From the NCBI RefSeq assembly GCF_009754905.2, contig NZ_CP066775.1, positions 1,550,001 to 1,614,000 of the forward strand: a DNA stretch of 64,000 nucleotides, written 5' to 3'. A program made the position numbers and the translations under genes. The notes below the pieces were generated by a model that searched no databases, was not told the origin of the DNA, and saw nothing but the letters and a program-made list of their open reading frames with translations. Shown here piece by piece: positions 51,900 through 60,774 of the stretch. This stretch comes from Mucilaginibacter ginkgonis (GTDB taxonomy: Bacteria > Bacteroidota > Bacteroidia > Sphingobacteriales > Sphingobacteriaceae). The number at the start of each line of letters is the position of its first letter. Position 1 is the stretch's first letter.

Positions 51900-52616
51900 T
51901 TAATTTACCTGCATTGGTACTTCCATCAGTAAAATGCGGGAGCCTTGTTTGGTGTCTACTGTTAATGCGTCTGTACCCCATATGCCCAAGCCGTCGCGTT
52001 TGTTGAGTTCATGACCATTTATTACGGTATTGCCTTCCAGGATAAAAGCATACACGCCATGTTCAGCGTTTTTAAGCTGATAACTTAATTGCGTGTCCTT
52101 GTCGAACGTACCAATAGAGAAGTATGCATCCTGATAGATCCAAACGCCGGCATCATCCTTGTTCGGCGACAGCACTTGAACAAACTCATTTTTAACGGAC
52201 AGATTTATTTCCTGCTGGTCGTAACGTGGCGTTACATTGCGCTTGTTCGGAATGATCCATATCTGCAAAAACTTTACAGTTTTATCATGTACATGGTTTT
52301 GCTCTGAGTGATAGATTCCTGTGCCGGCGCTCATTACCTGAATCTCGCCCTGCTTAATAACGGCCTCGTTACCCATGCTGTCTTTGTGCACCAGCTCGCC
52401 CTCAAGCGGGATAGAGATGATCTCCATATTGTCGTGCGGATGTTTACCAAAACCCATCCCGCCTGATACCGTGTCGTCATTCAATACACGAAGGACGCCA
52501 AAGTTCATTCGCTCTGGATCATAATATCCGCCGAAGCTAAAACTGTGTTTACTGTTAAGCCAGCCATGATCTGCCGCGCCACGGGTATCGGCTTTATGTA
52601 GAATGTAGTTTTCCAT
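51900..52616 (-). CDS. Pirin family protein
   Basis: From ATG at 52616 the product is ~238 residues with two cupin barrels. The first holds FGVLRVLNDDTVSGGMGFG, KHPHDNMEIISIPLEGELVHKD and TGIYHSEQN, whose two His, Glu and further His bind a metal. Pirins of this type include quercetinases and regulators; no function is proven here. The ORF extends to 52649, but ENYILHKADTRG is the family start. Confidence 0.9.
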   Translation of the reverse strand: MENYILHKADTRGAADHGWLNSKHSFSFGGYYDPERMNFGVLRVLNDDTVSGGMGFGKHPHDNMEIISIPLEGELVHKDSMGNEAVIKQGEIQVMSAGTGIYHSEQNHVHDKTVKFLQIWIIPNKRNVTPRYDQQEINLSVKNEFVQVLSPNKDDAGVWIYQDAYFSIGTFDKDTQLSYQLKNAEHGVYAFILEGNTVINGHELNKRDGLGIWGTDALTVDTKQGSRILLMEVPMQVN

Positions 52617-52623
52617 AGTAGTA

Positions 52624-52677
52624 TAATTTTGACTTGCCGCCTCCAACACATAAATTTGGAAAGCACCCGCAAAGTTA
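52624..52677. promoter_or_regulatory. Overlapping divergent promoters (pirin and NTF2-like lipoprotein)
   Basis: A plus-strand -7 box TAATTTTG (52624-52631) and a minus-strand box TAACTTTG (52670-52677, read from CAAAGTTA) lie in the 73-bp gap, giving leaders of ~50-55 nt in each direction. Confidence 0.5.
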
Positions 52678-52689
52678 AACTTCTTACAG

Positions 52690-53136
52690 ATGAAAAAAAT
52701 TTACCCGGCTTTTATTGCATTGGCATTGACAACCTCGGCATGCGTACACACATCAGGTTATGATGAATACCAAACCGCCAAAAACCGCGAGACAATAAAT
52801 CAATTTTTTGATGCTTTTAATAAGCATGATTTTAAGCTGATGTCATCTTACTATGCCGACACCGCTAAATTTTTAGATCCGTCTTTAGGTAAAGATTTTG
52901 TCAGCCAGTCGCACGCACAAACTACAGCAAAGTACACGCAGCTAGCGGGCATGTTCCCTAATTTGAAAGACAGCCTGACTAACACCATTGCCAAAGACGA
53001 CCAGGTAATCACTCAATTCATATCAACCGGCACCGCTGCTGATGGCAAATCGTTTAACCTGCCTATTTGCACGGTGTTTAAGCTGAAGGACGGAAAGATC
53101 ATTTCTGATGCTACTTATTACGATAGCAAGATGTAG
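52690..53136 (+). CDS. NTF2/SnoaL-like lipoprotein
   Basis: The 148-residue protein has a lipoprotein signal (AFIALALTTSAC) and then a single SnoaL-like domain (NRETINQFFDAFNKHDFKLM, YYADTAKFLDPS, CTVFKLKDGKIISDATYY). This fold binds small hydrophobic ligands or acts as an isomerase; no catalytic residues can be assigned. It is divergent from the pirin gene and followed by a REP-like element. Confidence 0.85.
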   Translation: MKKIYPAFIALALTTSACVHTSGYDEYQTAKNRETINQFFDAFNKHDFKLMSSYYADTAKFLDPSLGKDFVSQSHAQTTAKYTQLAGMFPNLKDSLTNTIAKDDQVITQFISTGTAADGKSFNLPICTVFKLKDGKIISDATYYDSKM

Positions 53137-53143
53137 CGACTTT

Positions 53144-53220
53144 TGTCATGCAGAGCGTAGCGAAGCATCTTATTTAGCTATACATGTACGCATAAGATTC
53201 CTTGCAAGCTCGGAATGACA
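53144..53220. repeat. 77-bp palindromic REP/MITE-like element
   Basis: The element begins TGTCATGCAGAGCGTAGCGA and ends CTCGGAATGACA; terminal TGTCAT/ATGACA and inner CATCTTAT/ATAAGAT repeats form a long hairpin. This form is a widespread dispersed repeat in Bacteroidota. It contains no gene. Confidence 0.75.
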
Positions 53221-53241
53221 ATCGCTTTTAGAAAGCGTACC

Positions 53242-55623
53242 CTACTTCAGATAAACATATGTAATCCCGCTGCCGCCACGGTCGGCGTGCTCATCTTCCA
53301 TATGGCTTACCTGATCATATTTCTTCAGGTAATCGCGGATCAATTTTCTGAGGATACCATCCCCCTTGCCGTGCAATATTTTCAGGCTGCCAATGCCCAT
53401 CATTACTGCCCTGTCGAACATCTTTTCAATGGCGAACAAAGCATCTTCACCTCGCATGCCGCGCACGTCTATCTCCGGGCTAAAACTGGCTACCTCAGTG
53501 GTCTGGCTGCTATAACTGCGTCTTACATCTTTGGGTACTTCCTTTTTAGACACCTTCTGTACCTTGCTTTTCTTGGCTACAGTGCGCAGATCGCCAATGG
53601 CGATGATCACGTTGTCGCGGGCAATCTCCATTACCTGCCCTGTGGTGTCAGAATCCTTCAATTTCACCCAGTCGCCCACTTTAACTTCGCTGTCATTTAC
53701 AGGTGTTACAGATTTTGCTGGGGCAGCATGGATTTTGGTTTTCTGCAACTCGCTGTTTAAATTCTCGCGTAGCTTGCGGGTTTCTTCTTTATCTGCCTGG
53801 CTGCTTTTAATACCGGCTATGGTATTTTCAACCAGTTTATTAGCGTTAAGGATAATGTTTTGCGCCTCCTGTTTGGCCTCGCGGATTAGGTTGCGCTTAT
53901 TTTCTTCCAGATAGCTCTTCAGTTGCTCATTCTCTTTTTTAAGCAAGTTTACCTTGCGCGTTTCTTTATCAAGATTTGTGCGGGTATCGTAAATTTCTTT
54001 TTTCTCGCGCTCCAAATCGACCAGCAGCGTATCCACCTTCTTTTGGCTAAAGCCAATCTTATTCTTAGCCAGGTTTAGCACATTTTGCGGCAGGCCTATT
54101 TTCTGCGCTATTTCAAAAGCGTACGAGCTTCCCGGTTTGCCCACTTCTAATATGTATAGCGGCCTCATTTCGCGGTTGTCAAAAAGCATCGACGCGTTTT
54201 CTAATCCCTCTGTGTTGCCGGCGAATATTTTTAGGTTAGAATAGTGGGTGGTAACTACTCCCCTTACTTTCTTCTGGTTGAGTGACTCTAAAACAGCCTC
54301 GGCAATTGGTCCGCCAAATTGCGGGTCTGTGCCGGTTCCAAACTCATCTATCAAAATCAGCGTTTTGGCATTGGCGTGCTCCACAAAGTATTTCATTTTT
54401 GAGAGATGCGCGCTGTACGTACTCAAGTCGCTTTCAATGGATTGGTCGTCACCAATATCCGCGAAGATTTGTTTGTAAACGCCTACCTGGCTGCTATCAT
54501 CGGCGGGAATCAATAAACCGGCCTGGGCCATCATTTGCAGCAGGCCAATGGTTTTCATACAAACAGATTTACCACCCGCGTTCGGTCCGGACACCACAAC
54601 TACGCGCGTCGCATCGTCAATTGTAACATTTAACGGCACAACCGTTTTATGCTCCTTTTTAAAGCTCAGGTAAAGCAGTGGGTGGCGCGCATTGATCAGT
54701 TTAGCGCCCGGTTCATTAACCAGTTTTGGCATACCGGCTTCGATATCTATCGCGAAAAGCCCCTTCGCCCTTACAAAATCAAGCTTGGTAAGCAGGCCGT
54801 GGTAAGATAAAAGTAAGGGCACAAACGGGCGCAACTCGTCCGTAAGCGTAGTAAGAATCTTTATCACTTCTCGGCGGCGTTCAAACTCCAGATCGCGGAT
54901 GTGATTGTTAAGCGTAAAAACTTCTTCAGGTTCTATGTATACCGTCTGCCCGGAGGCAGACTCGTCGTGCACAAAGCCTTTGATCTTTCGTTTATTCTCC
55001 GCCAAAACGGGTATACAAAGCCTTCCGTCGCGAACGGTCAACGAGCCATCGGCGGTCCAGCCATTAGCAGTTGCAGATTTATATATCTGGTCTATCTTTC
55101 GGCGGGCATCTTGCTCTGCTTTAGCAATACCGGAAGTGATGTCTTCCAGTTCCCGCGACGCATTCGGCCTTATCTTACCTTTTTGATCTATAACAAGGTC
55201 GATCTTCTTTAAAATGCTTTTCTCAACCGGCAGATGCTCAAATAACGCTTCGAGAAAAGGATAAACGCCTTCGCGATCGTTAAAGTAACCTATCACGGCA
55301 AACACTGTCGTCAAAGATACCTGCGCCCTGAAAAATTCATCCTCCGTTAGGAACGAACCCTCAACACGCATCTTATTGGCCAGCGATTTGACGTCGTAAA
55401 AATGGTTGATGGGCAGGGCATCATCATTTTGTAACACGTTTTTAAACTCGGCGGCTTGGTTTAAAAACTTATTGATCTGCTCAAAGTTGTTCATTACCTG
55501 CATGCGGCCGGCTAATTCGCGGCCCATATCGCTCAGGCAATGCTGTTTCAGCAATTCCTTTATCTCGGTAAAACCAAGTTTATCAACGCTATTTTCCGGA
55601 AATATCATATTAGCGGGGCTCAA
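53242..55623 (-). CDS. mutS2: MutS2, ATPase/endonuclease with Smr domain
   Basis: A 793-residue protein with MutS-type core and clamp, ATPase (VVSGPNAGGKSVCMKT, LILIDEFGTGTDP, VVTTHYSNLK), a long coiled coil (~520-640), a KOW-like segment (KVGDWVKLKDSDTTGQV) and a C-terminal Smr nuclease (DVRGMRGEDAL, LKILHGKGDGIL). MutS2 resolves recombination intermediates and collided ribosomes in other bacteria; it lacks the mismatch-recognition domain. It starts 4 bp inside the end of the DUF4296 gene. Confidence 0.95.
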   Translation of the reverse strand: MSPANMIFPENSVDKLGFTEIKELLKQHCLSDMGRELAGRMQVMNNFEQINKFLNQAAEFKNVLQNDDALPINHFYDVKSLANKMRVEGSFLTEDEFFRAQVSLTTVFAVIGYFNDREGVYPFLEALFEHLPVEKSILKKIDLVIDQKGKIRPNASRELEDITSGIAKAEQDARRKIDQIYKSATANGWTADGSLTVRDGRLCIPVLAENKRKIKGFVHDESASGQTVYIEPEEVFTLNNHIRDLEFERRREVIKILTTLTDELRPFVPLLLSYHGLLTKLDFVRAKGLFAIDIEAGMPKLVNEPGAKLINARHPLLYLSFKKEHKTVVPLNVTIDDATRVVVVSGPNAGGKSVCMKTIGLLQMMAQAGLLIPADDSSQVGVYKQIFADIGDDQSIESDLSTYSAHLSKMKYFVEHANAKTLILIDEFGTGTDPQFGGPIAEAVLESLNQKKVRGVVTTHYSNLKIFAGNTEGLENASMLFDNREMRPLYILEVGKPGSSYAFEIAQKIGLPQNVLNLAKNKIGFSQKKVDTLLVDLEREKKEIYDTRTNLDKETRKVNLLKKENEQLKSYLEENKRNLIREAKQEAQNIILNANKLVENTIAGIKSSQADKEETRKLRENLNSELQKTKIHAAPAKSVTPVNDSEVKVGDWVKLKDSDTTGQVMEIARDNVIIAIGDLRTVAKKSKVQKVSKKEVPKDVRRSYSSQTTEVASFSPEIDVRGMRGEDALFAIEKMFDRAVMMGIGSLKILHGKGDGILRKLIRDYLKKYDQVSHMEDEHADRGGSGITYVYLK

Positions 55624-56087
55624 TTGATCATCTCCCCTTTTTTTAGCAGCGGCACTTTACTTTGTTGCGCCTTGGCAGCAGAGTCTGCCAGGTGTTTGGT
55701 GCGCTGCGCGTTTTTTGCAGAATCTTGTTTTGCTATCTGTGCCCGCACTTTACTAAGGGAATCTACCTTTGCGGCCAATTGCTTTGTAACCTCGTCATAC
55801 ATCTGGTCAAAAAGTTCGGGCTGGTTTGCATAGTAAACTGTACTGCGTTTAAACTGCGCAGTATCTGTATGGAAATTTTGAAATAAATGCATGTATTTAG
55901 CCATACCATATTTATAGAGCGTGTCCGGCTGCTGGGATTTTGAAATCATATACCCATCAACAATATGAACTTGTACAAGCAGATCAACCATGCGGTCGCG
56001 CGGAATGATGCCCTCGGGTGTGCTCCTATTTTTGCAGGCTGTCAAAAAAAAAGCGGTTAAAAAAAACAAGATTTGGTTTATACGCAT
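55620..56087 (-). CDS. DUF4296 domain lipoprotein
   Basis: From ATG at 56087 the product is ~155 residues with a lipoprotein signal (ILFFLTAFFLTAC), then the DUF4296 helical region (MVDLLVQVHIVDGYMIS, YMHLFQNFHTDTAQF, LFDQMYDEVTKQL) and a charged coiled-coil tail. The family is restricted to Bacteroidota and has no known function. The ATG of mutS2 overlaps its stop (ATGA), so the two are co-translated. A -7 box TATTTTTG (56112-56119, minus) suits this start. Confidence 0.85.
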   Translation of the reverse strand: MRINQILFFLTAFFLTACKNRSTPEGIIPRDRMVDLLVQVHIVDGYMISKSQQPDTLYKYGMAKYMHLFQNFHTDTAQFKRSTVYYANQPELFDQMYDEVTKQLAAKVDSLSKVRAQIAKQDSAKNAQRTKHLADSAAKAQQSKVPLLKKGEMIN

Positions 56088-56126
56088 TCTGTAACTTAGC
56101 AGCAAATTTCACAAAAATACGCATTA

Positions 56127-56816
56127 ATGAGCATCGCAGCGCAAATTGCCGCCATAAATAAAGAGCTGGAAAATACCAAAGCAACATTAGTTGCTGTTTC
56201 TAAAACCAAACCCAACGAAGATATTTGGGAAGCATATGAGGCCGGGCAGCGCATATTTGGCGAGAACATGGCGCAGGAAATGACAGAGAAGCACGAAGCG
56301 CTACCCAAGGATATCAAATGGCACATGATTGGCCACCTGCAAACCAATAAAGTAAAATACATTGCTCCATATGTTAGCTTGATAGAATCTGTAGACAGTC
56401 TTAAGCTTCTGCAAGAAATCAATAAGCAAGCGGTTAAGAATAAGCGTGTCATTGACTGTCTGTTGCAGATTTACATCGCCGACGAGGAAACCAAATTCGG
56501 CTTGGGTTTCGACGAAGCCATTGAAATATTAAGGTCTGAGGAATTAACTCAGTTGACAAACCTTCGCATTTGCGGGTTGATGGGGATAGCCACTAATACT
56601 GACAACGAAAAGCAGATTAAAGAAGAATATTACGAATTGAAAACGTTTTTCGACGGCGTGAAACTAAGCTATTTCCGCAAGGATGAGCATTTCAACATAT
56701 TGTCTATGGGCATGTCTGCTGATTACAAGATCGCGATCGATCAAGGCAGCACGCTTGTACGTTTGGGCAGCACCATATTTGGTAAACGCGTAATAAAACA
56801 CTGGAAGAATAACTAA
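56127..56816 (+). CDS. YggS family PLP homeostasis protein
   Basis: A 229-residue single-domain alanine-racemase-like protein: LVAVSKTKPNEDIWEAYEAG (PLP Lys in SKTKP), FGENMAQEM, HMIGHLQTNKVKYI, GLMGIATNTDNE and LSMGMSADYKIAIDQGSTLVR. The family balances PLP and related vitamers rather than acting as an enzyme. It leads a four-gene operon with the next start placed directly after its stop. Confidence 0.94.
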   Translation: MSIAAQIAAINKELENTKATLVAVSKTKPNEDIWEAYEAGQRIFGENMAQEMTEKHEALPKDIKWHMIGHLQTNKVKYIAPYVSLIESVDSLKLLQEINKQAVKNKRVIDCLLQIYIADEETKFGLGFDEAIEILRSEELTQLTNLRICGLMGIATNTDNEKQIKEEYYELKTFFDGVKLSYFRKDEHFNILSMGMSADYKIAIDQGSTLVRLGSTIFGKRVIKHWKNN

Positions 56817-57290
56817 ATGAGCGTATTTTTAAGAGTTGCGAAAGAAGAAGATTGTCCGCGTTTAATGGAACTGGTTAAAGAACTGGCTTTGTTTGAACGC
56901 GCCCCCGAAGAAGTAACCGTATCATTGGAAGAATTTGTTGAAGCGGGTTTTGGCGCACAGCCGGTATGGAAGGGATTTGTCGCAGAAGACAATGGCTTTA
57001 TAGCCGGCTTCGCCATGTACTACATCCGCTATTCTACCTGGAAAGGGCGCAGGGTTTACCTGGAAGATCTGATAGTTACAGAAGCGTATCGTGGTAAGGG
57101 CCTGGGCAAGCTGCTTTTCAACCGCATTGTACAAGAAACTGCCGAGCTTGGCTTTAGCGGCATGGTATGGCAGGTGCTCGACTGGAACCAGCCTGCCATA
57201 GATTTTTACAATAAATACAAAGCAACCATCGAAGCAGGCTGGCTTAATGCCGCCCTCAGCAAAGAGCAGGTACAGCAATTGATATCATGA
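56817..57290 (+). CDS. GNAT family N-acetyltransferase
   Basis: A 157-residue GNAT enzyme with the acetyl-CoA loop VTEAYRGKGLGKLLFNRIV and the C-terminal WQVLDWNQPAIDFYNKYKA. The N-terminus FLRVAKEEDCPRLMELVKEL and KGFVAEDNGFIAGF resemble spermidine/diamine acetyltransferases, but substrate assignment is uncertain. Its ATG follows the yggS-like stop without a gap and its end overlaps the DUF3298 gene by 4 bp. Confidence 0.92.
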   Translation: MSVFLRVAKEEDCPRLMELVKELALFERAPEEVTVSLEEFVEAGFGAQPVWKGFVAEDNGFIAGFAMYYIRYSTWKGRRVYLEDLIVTEAYRGKGLGKLLFNRIVQETAELGFSGMVWQVLDWNQPAIDFYNKYKATIEAGWLNAALSKEQVQQLIS

Positions 57291-58093
57291 AAAACCCCAT
57301 AACATTCTTACTTGCGGCGGCGTCGTTATTGTTATACGCCTGCGGTGGCAAAGTGCGCAACCCAACACACCCCGATGTGGCGCGTGATACGCTTGCATAC
57401 AGTTACAAGACCTTAAAACAACGCGCGGACGACTGCGGTGACAAACCCGACAGTACCTGCACGGTAATTAAGATCATCTACCCCGAGTTTAGAAGCGCGC
57501 CAATTTTAAATGATACCTTAAAGCGCAGGCTGGTGAGCTTCGCCTATCTTCAGGAAAAACCCGACACGTCTTTCAGTTCGTCGGCTGATAAGTTTATGAA
57601 AGCCTACAAAGACGACATAAAAACCACAGGCCGCAAGGACATGTTTTATACCGCGCAAACTACCGCCACGGTTATACGGCAGGATTCGGCCCTGACCACC
57701 ATCGAAATTAAAAGTTACCAATATACAGGCGGCGCGCATGGCAGCAGCAGCACTACATTTTTGAATTGGAATACAAAAACCCACAAAGAGTTGAAACTGG
57801 CAGATGTGTTGGTGGAAGGCTATTTACCAAAACTGAATGCCGTTGCAGAAAAGATTTTCCGCAAGAGTGAGAACCTTACCGATACATCGTCCCTGGCCCG
57901 CGATTATTTTTTTAAGGATGCCAAATTCAGCGTCAATAATAATTTCTTAATTACCCCGGTCGGCATCAGGTTTCTTTACAACGAATATGAGATAAAACCT
58001 TATGCTGCAGGCCAAACAGATCTGTTTGTGCCTTATACCAAAATCAAGGGGCTGTTAAAACCCAATACCGTTACTAGTCAATATCTTCATTAA
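57287..58093 (+). CDS. DUF3298/RsiV-like lipoprotein
   Basis: The 268-residue protein has a lipoprotein signal (LLAAASLLLYAC), a DUF4163-like beta region (CTVIKIIYPEF, LTTIEIKSYQYTGGAHGSS) and the DUF3298 domain (LKLADVLVEGYLPKLNAVA, DYFFKDAKFSVNNNFLITPVG, LFVPYTKIKGLL). Similar folds occur in the RsiV anti-sigma factor and in lysozyme-binding proteins. No membrane helix or sigma factor is adjacent, so that role is unlikely. It ends on the start of the aspartate kinase. Confidence 0.85.
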   Translation: MKNPITFLLAAASLLLYACGGKVRNPTHPDVARDTLAYSYKTLKQRADDCGDKPDSTCTVIKIIYPEFRSAPILNDTLKRRLVSFAYLQEKPDTSFSSSADKFMKAYKDDIKTTGRKDMFYTAQTTATVIRQDSALTTIEIKSYQYTGGAHGSSSTTFLNWNTKTHKELKLADVLVEGYLPKLNAVAEKIFRKSENLTDTSSLARDYFFKDAKFSVNNNFLITPVGIRFLYNEYEIKPYAAGQTDLFVPYTKIKGLLKPNTVTSQYLH

Positions 58094-59352
58094 TGCTCGT
58101 ATTTAAATTTGGCGGTGCTTCTGTAAAAGACGCGGCAGGTGTAATTAATCTTGCAAAGATCGTTGCGGCTTACCAAAGCGAACAATTGCTGATCGTTGTT
58201 TCGGCGATGGGTAAAACCACCAACGCGCTTGAAAAATTAACTGAAGCGTATGTTAATCAATCAGAGGATATTGAACTGATATTTAACGAGATAAAGACCT
58301 ATCATTATCAAATAATGTCGCAGCTTTTTGAACCGGACGACGCGGTTTATAACGATGTGGCTAACACCTTTGTAGAGATAGATTGGATGGTTGAAGAGGA
58401 ACCGCATGACGACCTCGATTTCATTTATGACCAGATCGTTTCTGTCGGCGAACTGGTATCCACCCGCATAGTGGCGGCTTATCTTAATAAGGTTGCGCTT
58501 AACGCCAAGTGGCTTGACGTGCGCGGATACATTCATACAGATAACACCTATCGCGAGGGAATTGTTGATTGGGATAAAACCCGTGCTCAAATAGCGAAAG
58601 ATATACCGCCGGTACTGCAAAACAACATTGTGATTACGCAGGGCTTTTTAGGCGGTACATCAGAAAACTTTACCACCACCCTGGGTCGCGAAGGTTCTGA
58701 CTATACCGCGGCTATTTTTGCCGCTTGCCTGGGTGCCCAATCGGTAACGACCTGGAAAGATGTACCGGGCATTTTAAATGCTGACCCCAAATTCTTTACA
58801 GAAACACTAAAATTTGATAACCTCTCGTACACTGAAGCCATCGAGATGACCTTTTACGGTGCCGGTGTTATCCACCCTAAAACCATAAAGCCATTACAAA
58901 ACGCCGGCATCCCTCTTATTGTGCGGTCTTTTACAGATATGAATGCGGCAGGCACCACTATCGGTCATCAGGCCACTGCTGTATTTTCAAAACCTGTTAT
59001 TATCTTAAAACATAACCAGGTCATGTTGTCTGTATCGGCAAAGGATCACTCCTTTATTACGGAAGAACACCTAAGTACCGTCTTCAAGCTATTTGCAGAC
59101 AGGCACGTAAAGATCAATGTGATGCAGGTATCGGCCTTAAGTTTTACAGTTTGTTTTGATTACCGGGACGGCCAGTTTGAGAAATTGCTAATTACCCTGC
59201 AGCAAACATTTAATGCCAAATACAACCGTGATCTAAGCTTGTTGACTTTGAGACATTACAAACCCGAAGATTTAACATCGTTGACACAGGGGCGGAAAAT
59301 TTTATTGGAACAAATTAGCCGCAACACAGCGCAAGTGGTTTTAAGTCAATAA
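58093..59352 (+). CDS. Aspartate kinase, monofunctional
   Basis: A 419-residue enzyme: start VFKFGGASVKDAAGV, VVSAMGKTTNALEKL, FLGGTSENFTTTLGREGSDY, WKDVPGILNADP and EMTFYGAGVIHPKTI, then paired ACT-like regulatory folds (MLSVSAKDHSFITEEHL and INVMQVSALSFTV). It phosphorylates aspartate in the first step of lysine, threonine and methionine synthesis. No homoserine dehydrogenase domain follows. It shares a base with the stop of the preceding gene. Confidence 0.95.
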   Translation: MLVFKFGGASVKDAAGVINLAKIVAAYQSEQLLIVVSAMGKTTNALEKLTEAYVNQSEDIELIFNEIKTYHYQIMSQLFEPDDAVYNDVANTFVEIDWMVEEEPHDDLDFIYDQIVSVGELVSTRIVAAYLNKVALNAKWLDVRGYIHTDNTYREGIVDWDKTRAQIAKDIPPVLQNNIVITQGFLGGTSENFTTTLGREGSDYTAAIFAACLGAQSVTTWKDVPGILNADPKFFTETLKFDNLSYTEAIEMTFYGAGVIHPKTIKPLQNAGIPLIVRSFTDMNAAGTTIGHQATAVFSKPVIILKHNQVMLSVSAKDHSFITEEHLSTVFKLFADRHVKINVMQVSALSFTVCFDYRDGQFEKLLITLQQTFNAKYNRDLSLLTLRHYKPEDLTSLTQGRKILLEQISRNTAQVVLSQ

Positions 59353-59386
59353 AAAAACGCCCCTCCGTTTTAGAGGAGCGTTTTTT
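59352..59386. terminator. Bidirectional intrinsic terminator
   Basis: AAAAAACGC-CCTC pairs with GAGG-GCGTTTTTT and ends in a T run; it closes the aspartate kinase operon and may also serve the minus-strand small frame at 59385. Confidence 0.85.
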
Positions 59387-59573
59387 ATAACATTTTTCGC
59401 CTTGGTTTTTGGGCTGCATCCCGGCCCGAAGTTTGGTCCGAACGCTGGCTGCCGCCATTGCTAATTCCCGCTTGTTGTTTTACCTCTTTTTGGTTGGTAA
59501 AGTTTCTGTCGGCAGTAGCTGTACCTTGTACGGCGGCATTACCTTTTATGTGTCCCTGCGTTTTCTTATTATG
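59385..59573 (-). CDS. Possible ~62-residue basic small protein without a canonical start
   Basis: The minus-strand frame is open from just after a stop at 59574-59576 to TAA at 59385. The peptide includes KKTQGHIKGNAAVQGTATAD and RNFTNQKEVKQQAGISNGG and ends KPRRKML; it is polar and basic, a composition seen in small Bacteroidota proteins. No ATG, GTG or TTG lies near its 5' end, so it may start at ATA or ATT, or have lost its start. It ends against the aspartate kinase terminator, as a real convergent gene would. A plus-strand frame here (59409-59600) has unnatural composition and is ignored. Confidence 0.3.
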   Translation of the reverse strand, partial: HNKKTQGHIKGNAAVQGTATADRNFTNQKEVKQQAGISNGGSQRSDQTSGRDAAQKPRRKML

Positions 59574-59634
59574 TTATTTATAACGCAAATGGTGCAATAA
59601 CTATACCGATTATAACGCAATAAATTAAATAGGG

Positions 59635-60720
59635 CTACTTTGGAAGCTTGACTTTAAATAGCAGGTAAGGATAGTCTGTCTTGTCCTTACCGAAGTTATA
59701 TTTTGGCAACCGGTTTATCTGAGAACACGTGAAATACAGGTAACCATCTGCGCCAACGGCGAAAGAGTCGGGCCAGATGATCTGCGGATCTGTAACCAGC
59801 GTATGTACTTTCTTATCGGGCGACACATACTGTATGCTATGCTGTTCTGAATTACTTAAAAAGATGTTGCCTTTATAATCGGCCACCATGCCGTGGCTAA
59901 CACCCGTTTCAGCTACAGTTTCGATGTGCTGGGATAGTTCATAGTCATTGTACCTTGCGTCTGCCAATAACTGCACGGGCAGCCTGTACAATTTGGTTTG
60001 ATTTATAGCCCTATAATACAACCAGTTATAATCCCGCGTTAAAGCGATACCATTTACATTGGACACGAAAGCATTGCCGGTACTGTCAGCCACGTCTACC
60101 CCATCTATTCTCAAAGTATAACCCGGTGTAACCAGCATGCTCTTATCATCCTTTAACACCACGCGCGATTTACGGCTAACCAGATCAAGCACCACCAATG
60201 CTTTTAATCCCGGATCGGATAAATAGGCCATACCGCGAAGATTGTCTATGGTCACATCATTTAATGCGCTTTTATCTTTTGGCAGATCATCAAAGGTGTA
60301 AACCGCGATGATCTGGTCGCTTTTCAGATCAATTTTTATCAGCTTAAAATAACCCACGCTGTTGTTGCTCTCACTGGTTAATTGCACAGATCCTTTCGGT
60401 GCCGAATCAAGTATCCACAAGCAGTTCTTTTCATCCGCGTATAAGGCCTGTACATTCATGAAATGATTTTTTGGTTCGCCGGGTTTATACTCGTTCCATT
60501 CTTCGTTAGGGTAAGCATATTTTTTACCGTCGACGATCTCTGCCAGGGCAAACTCAAACGGCTGATGATGCGGAAAAGAAACAAATAAACGGTTGTTGTC
60601 AGGGGCAACCGCAACACCGATAGGCTGGTTATGCCCAAACGATTTTACTTCTACCAGCTGTGCCTTAGCTATGACATTTGTGGCTGTAAGGGCCAGAATT
60701 AAAATGTGTCTCTTCAACAT
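59635..60720 (-). CDS. Major royal jelly/Yellow family protein, secreted
   Basis: The 361-residue protein has a signal peptide (LILALTATNVIAKA) and a six-bladed propeller of the MRJP/Yellow type: GVAVAPDNNRLFVSFPHH, LWILDSAPKGS, DVTIDNLRGMAYLSDPG, VNGIALTRDYNWLYYRAI and DSFAVGADGYLYFTCSQ. Bacterial members are sometimes called L-dopachrome tautomerase-related, but activity is unproven. Its start overlaps the 5' flank of the DUF72 gene on the other strand. Confidence 0.88.
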   Translation of the reverse strand: MLKRHILILALTATNVIAKAQLVEVKSFGHNQPIGVAVAPDNNRLFVSFPHHQPFEFALAEIVDGKKYAYPNEEWNEYKPGEPKNHFMNVQALYADEKNCLWILDSAPKGSVQLTSESNNSVGYFKLIKIDLKSDQIIAVYTFDDLPKDKSALNDVTIDNLRGMAYLSDPGLKALVVLDLVSRKSRVVLKDDKSMLVTPGYTLRIDGVDVADSTGNAFVSNVNGIALTRDYNWLYYRAINQTKLYRLPVQLLADARYNDYELSQHIETVAETGVSHGMVADYKGNIFLSNSEQHSIQYVSPDKKVHTLVTDPQIIWPDSFAVGADGYLYFTCSQINRLPKYNFGKDKTDYPYLLFKVKLPK

Positions 60721-60774
60721 TCAGGAAATCGTAAATCTTCGCCAACAAAATACAACAAAGAACATTCTTACAGC

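Noticed and set aside
53215..53760. 181-residue plus-strand frame opposite mutS2
   Set aside because: It lies within the conserved Smr/KOW part of mutS2 on the other strand and shows no protein motif.
59409..59600. 63-residue hydrophobic plus-strand frame after aspartate kinase
   Set aside because: Its composition looks like the reverse of a polar minus-strand peptide and it starts just beyond a terminator without a promoter.
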